Shown here one piece after another: positions 54,977-64,000 of a DNA stretch of 64,000 nucleotides; the first letter of the stretch is position 1; each line of letters starts with the position of its first letter. The DNA lies in the NCBI GenBank assembly GCA_030704615.1, contig CM060731.1, positions 63,346,756 to 63,410,755 of the forward strand, given 5' to 3'. The translations under genes and the position numbers were made by a program. This DNA is from Takakia lepidozioides. Its lineage: Eukaryota > Streptophyta > Takakiopsida > Takakiales > Takakiaceae. Below the pieces are notes generated by a model. It was not told the DNA's origin. It searched no databases and worked only from the letters and a program-made list of their open reading frames with translations.

Positions 54977-56275
54977 AAGTGGGAAGTAAGCCCATAATTG
55001 CACTTGACTGAAGGACGGATTCTGACTGATTCTGATTCTAGCGGAAGGAGATCAGAGTGCTATCCCAATTCTGGTGTGGGTGGTGGAGCTTCTCCAGAGC
55101 TTGAAAATGGGAGTGCATACAATTTGTAATGTGATTAGAGGGGCAGCCCTGTGCGTAAGTTAGTTCAGCATCTTAAAGTTGGACATGTTTCCTGTAGTGC
55201 TGCTTCAGATAGAGCCCTGACTAACTTGCATGGATGCTGTCGAAAACTAGCCTTAACCCACCAGGATCCAATCCCATGGCGGCTGCTTGAAAGTTCACAT
55301 AGTAATTGTAATGGTATTTGGGTATTCTGTTACTGATTGATGCAACATGACTCCACTAGACTGCATGGAGTTCAAGGTTGGGGTACAGTCCACCTACTCC
55401 ACCTACTTCAGAACACAATTGCTGTAGTTTGAGACCAGATTTGGGAGTATGTATCAAACAATGGTCCATAAACTCATGCAACAGTCACTGATCCTGCTTG
55501 TACATGGAAGCAGGTGTTGGTCGATGGCATGACTCCAGTGTTCTCAATAACTCCTTGAGCTGCTGATCGCAAACATGCCGAAAGCTCTTCTAAATTCCAC
55601 TTTCAAGAAAAGTGAACGTCTTTTTCTCTTGCTTCCAGCAGCCGTCCAATATCTCATATTTGGACCCAAAATCTTGTGAAGGAAGCTCTTGTTGGTTCAA
55701 TTAACTAGACTAAGGGATATGTGAATATGAGTGGAAGAAAACATAAAATAAAATAAAATCACTAAAAGTGCCTGCCGTAACGTGTTTTTTTTTCTGGCGA
55801 ATAATCGCCAGATTTCGACCTGGAAAATGGGTCAGCTACTTTTACTAAGGAATTCTGGGTTTTACCAGGGTCCTGCTCCCTTTCCTTAAATAAAAAATAT
55901 AAAAAAACTTCTGGGATTAAAAATCAAGAAAATCGCCAGAAAGCGCCAAAGGATAAATACCAGGAGCCAGGTTTGTCCTACGTGGACCTGTTAAAATATG
56001 ACACCTGTAATATAGCCTCTTTTCCAGCTCTGTCACCTCGTTATTCTCGCCACATGGGCGTTGGGTAGAATCTACATGTCGCCCTGCCTGCGATTTTGGA
56101 AAAGTGAAAAACAACACAATGCCGTTCACCATAAACCGTCCAATAAATAAATAATCCTCGCAGGGGCTATTCCTTGAGGTAAAAAACAGTGAGAAGATTG
56201 AACCGGCCAATGGGGACGGAGGGCATCCATGTTCGAATGTGTGAAATATGAGGACATGTGTAGAGGCTAGCATAG
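54977..56275. other. Unassigned spacer
   Basis: No gene. A short palindrome TGGCGAATAATCGCCA occurs at about 55794-55809, and sequences around it recur near 55925 (ATCGCCAGAAAGCGCC). Confidence 0.3.
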
Positions 56276-56279
56276 ATAA

Positions 56280-56462
56280 TAATAATATTTGACGCCTTTG
56301 GAAGGAAGCATAAATTATGTGGTCTCTTCACCCCAAAAGGTTACTACCTTTCCGCTATGAAGGTGACACCTTTGAGACACCAAGGGTGGATTGAACTCAC
56401 AACCACTTCCGAGGTGGTATGTGCCCATTACCACTAGGCTACAACTTGGTTGTGGGCTAGCC
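56280..56462 (-). mobile_element. tRNA-derived SINE
   Basis: On the minus strand the head reads GTTGTAGCCTAGTGGTAATG (pol III A box) and then GTGAGTTCAATCC (B box) about 40 bp later. A body of roughly 100 bp follows and ends in an ATTATTATTATC tail near 56280. Head, spacing and short 3' repeat tail match plant tRNA-SINEs; it is not a functional tRNA, as no cloverleaf closes. Confidence 0.7.
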
Positions 56463-56679
56463 TAGAAATAGGATGGGGCTGACAAAGTATGGCTGGACAA
56501 TGGGGAAGTGGCATACGATGCACCCAGAATGAACAAACATATGTGGGCACATATTCTCTATTGGACTCAATTTCATTATTCTACAAGTTCAGCACACGGT
56601 CATTTTAGTCATAAAATCTCTGCCTACAATCCAAAACCCGCATTTTAAATATGTGCTTCACTTTTCAGCCCAATCAGTC

Positions 56680-57510
56680 TTAACCCTTAAGTTCCAAAGC
56701 GACCTGAATCGGGGTCACCTTGAATTTGAGGTTCGACCTAATTTTTGCAGATCTAATCTGATGGGGCCCACTCCTGAAGCTTTAATGACAAGGGATTTGT
56801 CTCGAGTACGATGCAAGAAACAAAACTAAAAAAAAACAAAAGCTGCGACCTACAAAAAATATCTTAGATCTCATTTTTACGTTTTGGGCTTGAAAAGGGC
56901 TTGTTGACCGCTGACGTGGCAGTAAAACAAGCCCAAAACAGATTGCACTCCAAAGGCCATTTTGGGCAGAAAATTAGCAATTTTGGAAAAAGCACTTCAC
57001 CTTGTGGTGTGTGAGCATTACATACACACATCCACCATTGGCTTTCAAAATTTTTGTAGAAAAAAAAGTACTTCATTTGGAGGCACATTTTCTCTTGTCA
57101 ATTTTGAGATTTCAACCCCCATGTAATTGCATGCATAGCAAGCATAGGTGAAAAAATCAGTTGGACCTGCAATTTAGTGGGGTCATAGCCACTCCACTAT
57201 TGATTTGGAAATGGTGGGTCTTAGGGCAAGCAAAATTGAATAAAGCTAGGTTTTGATTTGGTCAAACCAATTTCTTTCTCACTTTTTCTTTGGGACCTGA
57301 TATTTGAGGTCTGGGCCAACGCTATAATCTCACAATTTCCACGGTGGACTTGGCTCATTTTTTGGTATGTCATGCATAAATGAGCTGCGCCCACTACTAT
57401 AGGATGGAATCTCTGGATGATTTTTGGTAGGTTTCTAGGGGCAATTTACCGCAGCTGGGTACCCAAAATTGATAAAAAGTCAAAAAAGGGCTTGGGAACT
57501 TAAGGGTTAA
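56680..57510. mobile_element. piggyBac-like MITE C (TTAA-flanked)
   Basis: Starts TTAACCCTTAAGTTCC and ends GGAACTTAAGGGTTAA: at least 16 bp perfect inverted ends including TTAA, 831 bp total, no coding region. A different subfamily from elements A and B, but the same TTAA/CCC rule. Confidence 0.7.
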
Positions 57511-57847
57511 CTCTTTAGCCTCAATAGTCTCTACAGACAAACATTTGATAAAGCCCTTTGTGACATGATATTTTTAAACAATTTTGTATATTTGTAAATA
57601 TTTTATAAAGTTTTTATTCCCTTCCTTTCCCTCTCCACCTTATATTTCAGAAATTTTTGCTATATTCTTTCTTCATTAATAAAAACTTAGTGAATTTATT
57701 TCCCTCACCCATTCTAATAGCAATTATATCGGCTCTCATATGCGCTATGTTAAAATCATAAATCTTATAACTTTTCTGTTCTATCTCTCTCCTCCATTCA
57801 ACACTCAGTTACTATTTGTCACTGGTAGTGCGGGGCATCGCCAAGCC
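57511..57847. other. AT-rich spacer
   Basis: No feature recognised apart from T- and TTTATA-rich tracts. Confidence 0.3.
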
Positions 57848-58372
57848 CTAGTTGTACTTTGGGCTGTATATGAGTATGGTATTTGAGTATGAGTATGAGT
57901 ATGAGTATGAGTATTGGTATTGCCCTTTCTCTGTAGTCATACTGAGGGGATATGAGCACTGGTATGGTATTTCTACAGCTCACCATACATACAAATAAAT
58001 GTCATTTAGCACATAGCTAATTGTAATCAAGCCATGAAACACTAGGCAAAGGTAACCCAAAGTAGCGCGAAACAGCAAATGAAGTTTGAATTGCAACATG
58101 GAGCCTTGAATTAACCAAATTGTAATACAGCGTATAACTAGCTGCACTAATATATATTCATACCTACCTCCATTCGCCATGAACTCACCGCAATACTGGT
58201 ATCGGGACCATTCTATGCCTCCGTATACCCAGACTGGTATCGTATGTGTGGCTAAAGACATACTCCCCCCAGTACGTGTATCACATGGGTACACTGGTAT
58301 GTTCTTCAATATATATATTCATACCTGTATTCCACACCTAGGTTCAACCAGGTATACCAGTCCAACGCTGGC
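57848..58372. mobile_element. Diverged GGTAT-rich hAT-like element upstream of PPR copy 3
   Basis: The right end ATACCAGTCCAACGCTGG is a clear relative of the 4197-5706 termini. The left end (AGTTGTACTTTGGGCTGTAT) is weaker. It contains a perfect GAGTAT hexamer run at about 57884-57916 and many GGTAT motifs. It ends about 60 bp before the first coding exon of PPR copy 3. Confidence 0.5.
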
Positions 58373-58432
58373 CTTTCCATCGTTGGTGCATCGTGTTAGT
58401 GCTACGAAGGCCATCGCTCACATGCGGAGCGG

Positions 58433-58622
58433 ATGGGAGAGCCAATAATCGAGTCCCTACATTCTGTATGCTGTGAAGGGGCGGAAAGACTTACATCATG
58501 CAACGGATTAGTGGGCCAAACTGTGGAGGTCAAATGCGTATCCAGCTTGGCAAATTCTGGCGCCAAAGTTTTGGCAGTGATGGATATGATGCCTCACCAG
58601 CTTGCAGGGATGCAGGAGAAAG
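58433..58622 (+). CDS. PPR copy 3, exon 1
   Basis: The first ATG after an in-frame stop, ending AAAG/GTATAG: 190 nt, phase 1, the same length and phase as exon 1 of PPR copy 2. It encodes LTSCNGLVGQTVEVKCVSS, then KVLAVMDMMPHQLAGMQEKG. The LVGxxVEVKxxSS opening recalls the first strand of the SSB-like OB fold in OSB proteins, but too little is present to be sure. Confidence 0.55.
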
Positions 58623-59497
58623 GTATAGGCATGTAGCTAGACATGGAAATTCACTAAACCGAATGTGCTATTTTCGCCTTTTTTATAACGACATCAGACC
58701 GCCTAACGTAGGCACCATCAAACTGTCTCTACCCAGAGTAGGAAGAGCATTAGTGTCTCCTTAAAGGTGAGTCCTTTCGTATAAGCTCATAGATCCATCA
58801 AACCACTCAGAGCGGAAACAAGAGTAGTATGTGTACACAATCAACACATGTAAGGTTCTTCATATTGCCATACCAAGCAGCCCTTCAAAGTATGTAAGGA
58901 GTCTGGGGTCTTGGTTGAAGTCATAGTTCAGCAGTAAGGTGTCAGCTGTTGCCTGCTCCTCTTTCATGTCCAGGCTTTCTAACCTTATAGGCCTGCTGCT
59001 TTAGGTCAAGATCCAAACTAAACCCTAGTGAGTCATCCCCTTATCCTCCGTTCTAGAAAAAACTATCTGAACGGAATAAAGGGATCTGGCAATTCTCGAG
59101 TGTTGTTAGCCACATTCAAGAAAAGAAAGAGAAAAAGAGGGAGAGAGGTAAAAATCCTCAAGCCTTTCATTTTGAGGTTTCCTAATTCTGAGACAAGGCA
59201 TTGGCTACAGTAGATCAGCCAAGAGAGCAATGTACATCAACTGGATCATGTAGAAGGTGTACACATATACCCTAGTGTGTTGCTGCTACAGGGCCTAGTA
59301 CAAGATATCATGGTTGGCCATCAAATGTCTACCAGCAGAAATGTACGAGCAACTCACAAAACAGTTTCTCAATCACCACGACAGGATTAAGTAATCCAAG
59401 AATAGTCCTAGCCATGTATTCAAGGATAGAAAGGGAGAGAAAGTATGAAGGATAAGACAAATCTTGAGTGTTGTTACAAAGAACACAGCCACATTCA

Positions 59498-59499
<2 letters not shown>

Positions 59500-59569
<70 letters not shown>
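59500..59569. repeat. GA dinucleotide microsatellite in intron 1 of PPR copy 3
   Basis: 35 uninterrupted GA units. The flanking GAGTGTTGTTA and AGCCACATTCAAG words also occur at about 59097-59120, pointing to a local duplication. Confidence 0.95.
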
Positions 59570-59571
<2 letters not shown>

Positions 59572-59713
59572 AACTTGGAAAACCAAACTAGCATTGCTCA
59601 GTAAGACCTAGATCATTAGGAGCTGCTTATATTTAATATCTAGCACTCATCAAGTGAGATGAGACAATGAAAAACAGGCAAAGTTTTCATGTTCTTGCAA
59701 CACTTGCACACAG

Positions 59714-59793
59714 GCCAAGCAATGGGCATAGGACGGCTCTGGCAGCAATTCTTCTCAGACCCTTCACAGTGGTGGGACAACAGGTTCCACAAG
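59714..59793 (+). CDS. PPR copy 3, exon 2: first half of a PDF motif
   Basis: CACACAG acceptor, 80 nt, then GTGAGG donor. It enters in phase 1 (completing a Gly codon) and leaves in phase 0. It encodes QAMGIGRLWQQFFSDPSQ and WWDNRFHK, the LWxxFFxxPxxWWDNRxxK half of the OSB PDF motif. Confidence 0.7.
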
Positions 59794-60141
59794 GTGAGGC
59801 TATCTTCATTTAGGATGTGAAGAGATGTTATGATGGTTTGTGACTGAAGCTGGCATGATGTAGTTTGGTTGGATTGCATCTTCAGTTGCTCAGATTATGA
59901 AGTAAATATCTGCATGTTCTCACTATATTATTTGTCCTGCCTTTCAAGCCTTGGGTGTGTCTAGTGAAAAATCTCAATGTTGGTATAAAGAAAGTTGTTC
60001 TTCCTTGTTGGCAGGACATGAAGCAGGATAATCAAGTTTATTCCCTCTTATATGAAAGATGCTTTGGTGGCTTTAGCCGGGTCTATGCGAGGCTGTGGTT
60101 GAAGCTGTGCCTGCTCAGCTGCCCACTGGTGGTTTTCACAG

Positions 60142-62892
60142 AGAAGTCCAAGCTCACCGGACTTCAGACATAAGCGCACAAAGGAGGCCCTTTGGATGGA
60201 GAGTTGGTCAAACCCTCCCTGGGTGAAAGCAGAGCTGGCTGCCATGGTACAACGTCAAGCACAATGTGGTGATGTGAGGACACTATGTAAGGCAGGGAGA
60301 CTGAAAGAGGCCCTGTGTATTTTAAACCAAGTAGACACTTTTGCAGACTCCAATACATATGCTTGTCTCTTGCAGGTTTGCATCAACAGGCAAGGCCTAG
60401 CAGAGGGAAAGCAGGTGCATGCTCACATCATCCAAAGTGGGTTCAAGCCAAACATCTTTCTACTCAACACCCTTGTAAACATGTATGCAAAGTGCGGGAG
60501 TGTGGTGGCTGCACGCCAAGTGTTTGATGAAATGCCTGAACATGATATGGTTACGTGGAATATAATGATAGCAGGATATGCAAAGCATGGATGTGGTAGG
60601 GATGCCATTGGGATCTATGAGCAAATGATACAGGAAGGGGTGTTACCCGACAGGGTCACATTTATTTGTGTTCTCAAAGCATGTGCTAGTCAGGCAGCCC
60701 TGGAAAAGGGCATAACGGTCCACTCTGATATGCTCAAATCTGGAATTGAGATAGACATCACTCTAGAGAATACCCTTGTCGACATGTATGCCAAATGTGG
60801 GAGCTTAAGGATATCGCGTCAGGTGTTCGACAATATGGCTAAGCGAGATGTGGTGTCATGGAATGCAATGGTCACAGGATATGTTCTGAATGGTTGTGAG
60901 AGGGAGGCTTTCGAGATGTATGAGCAAATGATCCAGGAAGAAGTGACACCCAATGAGGTCACTTTCATTTGCCTTCTCAAGGTGTGTGCCAGTGTGGCAG
61001 CCCTGACTAAGGGCATAAAGGTTCACGCTGCCATCATCAAAGCTGGAATTACACCAGATATCATTTTGGAAAGTACCCTTGTTGACATGTATGCAAAATG
61101 CGGGAGCATAACTGATGCGCGTCGAGTGTTTGACACAATGGCTAGACGAGACGTAGTGTCTTGGAATGTGATGATAGCAGGATATGGTCAGCATGGATGC
61201 ACTAGGGAGAGCCTCGAACTATTTGAAGAAATGCAACAGGAAGGCTTGAAGCCGACTGTGGCCTCATGGAACGCGATGATCACAGGATACGCCCAGCATG
61301 GAGCTGGTAGGGATGCTTTGGAGATGTATGGGAAAATGATACAAGAAGGGGTGACGCCTGACAGTGTCACATACATTTCTGTCCTCAATGCATGTGCCAG
61401 CCTGGCAGCACTGGAGGAGGGAAAAGTGGTCCATGCTGACATTATCAAAGCTGGAATTGCACGGGATGTCATACTGGATACTGCCCTTGCTGACATGTAT
61501 GCTAAATGCGGGAGCATGAAGGATGCACGCCAAGTGTTTGACAATATGGGTCAACGAAATGTGGTCTCATGGAACGCAATGATTGCAGGATATTTTCAAC
61601 ATGGGTGTGCTAGGGACGCCCCGCAACTATTGAAACAAATGCAACAGGAAGGCCTGAAGCCGGATGTGGTCTCATGGAATGCCATGATCGCAGGATATGC
61701 TCAGCATGGGTGTGAAGGGGAGGCTTTGGCAACATATGGGCAAATGATCGGGGAGGGGGTGGCACCGGACAAGGTCACATTTATTTGCATTCTCAATGCG
61801 TGTGCCAGCCTGGCAGCCCTGGAGAAGGGCCGAGAGGTCCATGCTGACGTCATCAGATGTGGAGTTGTGGCGGATGTCATTCTGGAGACTGCCCTTGCTG
61901 ATATGTATGCCAAATGCGGGAGCATGAAGGATGCACGTCAAGTGTTTGACAATATGAGACAACAAAATGTGGTCACATGGAGTGCGATGATTGCTGGGTA
62001 TGCTCGGCATGGGGGTGGTAGGGAGGCCCTCCAACTATTTGAACAAATGCAACAGGGAGGCTTGAAGCCAAATGGTATCACCTTTATATGTGTCCTCTCT
62101 GCATGTAGCCATATGGGTCTAGTGAATGAAGGGTATTACTACTTTAATTCCATGATCCAAGATCATGGCCTTACCCCTACAGTGGAGCATTTTGGCTGCA
62201 TGGTAGACCTTCTTGGTCGTGCAGGGCGGTTGGAGGAGGCGGAGGAATTCATTAACGAAATGTCAATTGAACCAGATACTTCAGTGTGGGGGGCCTTACT
62301 TGGTGCATGCAGAATTCATGGCAATGTGGCGGTAGCTGAACGTGCAACAAAATGCCTTCTCAAGTTGGATCCAGGGCAAGCTGCAACATATGTACTACTA
62401 TCGAACATCTATGCCGCTGCTGGCAGGTGGTATGACACAGCAAAGGTGAGAAAAATGATGGAGGTCAGAGGTGTCAGAAAGGTGCCGGGGCACAGCTGCA
62501 TTGATGTGAAAAAACAGGTCCATACATTCGTTGTAGATGACAAAATGCACCCACAAATTGAGGAAATTCATGCTGAGCTGAAGAGATTGTCTGGGCCACT
62601 GAAGAAAGCTGGGTATGTGCCTGACACTCGCTTCATATTGCATGATGTGGAGGAGGATCAAAAAGGGTTTTGTCTTTGCTACCACAGTGAGAAGCTGGCC
62701 ATTGCCTTTGGGCTGATCAGCACACCCCCTGGGACAACTCTCCGCATCATCAAGAACCTTCGGATGTGTGGTGACTGCCACACGGCCACCAAGTTCATCA
62801 CAATGGTTGTTGGGCGAGCAGTCGTTGTTCGGGATGCCAACCGCTTTCACCACTTCCAAGATGGGGGTTGTTCCTGCGGAGATTACTGGTGA
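60142..62892 (+). CDS. PLS-DYW PPR protein, copy 3 (main exon), PDF motif at its start
   Basis: After a TTTTCACAG acceptor the frame opens in phase 0 with RSPSSPDFRHKRTKEALWM and SWSNPPWVKAEL, the second half of the PDF motif begun in exon 2. From the Met at 60196 there follow 898 residues: about 15-20 PPR motifs (MYAKCGSMKDARQVFDNM; VVSWNAMIAGYAQHG), E-type motifs with VEHFGCMVDLLGRAGRLEEA and the PG box (RKVPGHSCIDV), then the DYW deaminase with HSEKLAIAFGL (HxE), CGDCHTATKF (CxxC) and terminal CSCGDYW. All catalytic residues are intact and there are no stops. The three exons give about 1006 residues. It is predicted to bind organellar RNA and edit C to U. Alternatively translation could start at 60196, but this would discard a perfectly phased PDF motif. 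Confidence 0.92.
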   Translation, partial: RSPSSPDFRHKRTKEALWMESWSNPPWVKAELAAMVQRQAQCGDVRTLCKAGRLKEALCILNQVDTFADSNTYACLLQVCINRQGLAEGKQVHAHIIQSGFKPNIFLLNTLVNMYAKCGSVVAARQVFDEMPEHDMVTWNIMIAGYAKHGCGRDAIGIYEQMIQEGVLPDRVTFICVLKACASQAALEKGITVHSDMLKSGIEIDITLENTLVDMYAKCGSLRISRQVFDNMAKRDVVSWNAMVTGYVLNGCEREAFEMYEQMIQEEVTPNEVTFICLLKVCASVAALTKGIKVHAAIIKAGITPDIILESTLVDMYAKCGSITDARRVFDTMARRDVVSWNVMIAGYGQHGCTRESLELFEEMQQEGLKPTVASWNAMITGYAQHGAGRDALEMYGKMIQEGVTPDSVTYISVLNACASLAALEEGKVVHADIIKAGIARDVILDTALADMYAKCGSMKDARQVFDNMGQRNVVSWNAMIAGYFQHGCARDAPQLLKQMQQEGLKPDVVSWNAMIAGYAQHGCEGEALATYGQMIGEGVAPDKVTFICILNACASLAALEKGREVHADVIRCGVVADVILETALADMYAKCGSMKDARQVFDNMRQQNVVTWSAMIAGYARHGGGREALQLFEQMQQGGLKPNGITFICVLSACSHMGLVNEGYYYFNSMIQDHGLTPTVEHFGCMVDLLGRAGRLEEAEEFINEMSIEPDTSVWGALLGACRIHGNVAVAERATKCLLKLDPGQAATYVLLSNIYAAAGRWYDTAKVRKMMEVRGVRKVPGHSCIDVKKQVHTFVVDDKMHPQIEEIHAELKRLSGPLKKAGYVPDTRFILHDVEEDQKGFCLCYHSEKLAIAFGLISTPPGTTLRIIKNLRMCGDCHTATKFITMVVGRAVVVRDANRFHHFQDGGCSCGDYW

Positions 62893-64000
62893 AACAAAGC
62901 AACATGCATAAAAAACTTTGCCTCAAACCTGGCCTGGGGAGAGAGGTGATAATATTGCTTCTGTGACCCCCCAGTGAAGTCAGTGAATACCTTTTTGGAG
63001 AGGTTGTCAGCAAGGTACACAATGTATGGTTAGCAGGGGCATTCTCCTCTTGGTGTCAAAATGGCGGGGCTTCCAACCCAGCTTTACCATCATCTACTCT
63101 ATAACACGAAACAACACTCTTGATTCATCAAGAAAACCCCAGCAAGTCCAGCAATGTTTCATCCTAATCTACACCAAATCACCAAATCATTATTTGGAGC
63201 TTTTAGCTCCCTATAACCCACATGTGACTTAACCTACTTCATCCTGTGGCGCTTCAAGGAGTTGTTGTTTGTGTCCAAATTCTAACAACCCTATCTCTAG
63301 AGGCCGATCATGTTTTCCATCCCTCAGACAGTGTGTGATACTCTCCCCCTTAGTCAAAAGTTTAAAGCTACATGGATAAAGAGGGCCTTGTCTTGAACCA
63401 TAGATATTCCTCTCAAATATTTATGAGTACAATCCTTGTCGAACAAGATGTAGAACAAGCAAAGATCCATCCTGAGGCACCAACCTCTGCATGGGACTGA
63501 CTGCTGAGACTCCACGAAAGAGTTGAGAGTGATATCTTCTTTGAATAAGCTCAAGTTGTTCACTAGCCTATGTCTCGCGCCATTATCATTCCAGCCTCTC
63601 AGCCTGAAAATGGAGTTTTTCATCATATATAGTCAAAAGGTGAAGTAGCTTCTTCTCTGTCTTCTTACTTGTACAAAAGATTGATGTGGTGTCCCACCTT
63701 TTAGTAGGGACTCAGTAGACACCATAAACAGATTACATACCAAAGGCATTCAGAAGGAAACATGAGGGCAAGTAGTGGAAATCTATCATAAAGTTTCCCT
63801 CTTGGGGTGCTTGTGCAGCACATAGTGAAGGAAACATGGCAGCCTTGAGAGGGAACTTTGTGAGCCGTGAGGCAAACAGACAAGAGCCCCAACCCCAAGG
63901 CAGACGATCGTCCCACAGGCATAGTTGGATGAATATGAGAAACGAAAAAATCAAGTCTATTGAGTCGAGGAGGAGCGAGGGAGAGCGATGGCAGCGAGCT
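62893..64000. other. 3' flank of PPR copy 3
   Basis: No convincing gene. Short frames on the minus strand (63354-63626, 63701-63954) carry no recognised motif. The 3' UTR and polyadenylation site are not obvious. Confidence 0.3.

Noticed and set aside
56390-56455. Functional tRNA gene
   Set aside because: A and B box-like words are present, but acceptor and anticodon stems do not pair; it fits a SINE head.
59329-59594. Minus-strand frames with long SLSL repeats
   Set aside because: Translation of the GA dinucleotide microsatellite, not a protein.

Overview
The window looks like nuclear DNA from a land plant, most likely a non-seed plant (fern, lycophyte or bryophyte). The evidence is large PLS-DYW pentatricopeptide (PPR) genes whose repeats sit in single long exons, organellar ssDNA-binding (OSB)-type PDF motifs in their upstream exons, plant-style introns, tRNA-derived SINEs, Ty3 and LINE remnants, and a TTTAGGG-like satellite. 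I cannot name the species from sequence alone. Gene density is low and most of the DNA is repeat-derived.

Layout: 1-11.4 kb holds two tandem, diverged copies of a minus-strand DYW-PPR gene. Copy 1 runs off the left edge and its 5' exons are decayed: a splice donor is lost and a hAT-like element interrupts exon 1. Copy 2 has a full DYW exon, split PDF-motif exons and a transit-peptide first exon. A third, cleaner copy lies on the plus strand at 58.4-62.9 kb. There an N-terminal exon, a split PDF motif and an 898+ residue PPR-DYW body join in frame over three exons, which suggests an OSB-like/PPR-DYW fusion architecture. Broken pieces of the same family lie at 21.4-21.9 and 32.3-32.8 kb.

Between them: an unrecognised minus-strand gene (13.15-13.96 kb); nested DNA transposons at 15.1-18.5 kb (two TTAA-flanked piggyBac-like elements, a pogo/Tigger remnant inside one, tRNA-type SINEs); a SWIM zinc-finger fragment; a YfcG/Ure2p-type glutathione transferase gene (26.0-28.2 kb) with a LINE piece in its first visible intron; a second LINE remnant between two arrays of one minisatellite; a MAPKKK-like kinase fragment; and a telomere-like satellite (33.5-35.2 kb).

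The most unusual stretch is 35.8-51.8 kb. It is marked by about fifteen copies of a roughly 24-bp dyad (AACCTCCACTG, two bases, CAGTGGAGGTT) that I noticed nowhere else in the window. It carries a decayed minus-strand transposase-like gene of the type I recall as DUF7869. On the plus strand it has an ORF with RNA-polymerase-II-CTD-like YxPxxSPx repeats, a gene with a ParB/sulfiredoxin-like GGQH segment whose intron carries a perfect-armed dyad, a long unrecognised gene, and three successive FCP1/HAD-type phosphatase modules. I read this as one old, large, intron-containing mobile element or endogenised element, now decaying through stops and frameshifts. A Ty3 retrotransposon with oppositely oriented gag-protease and RNase H pieces follows at 52.0-55.0 kb, then SINE, piggyBac-like and hAT-like elements up to the third PPR gene.
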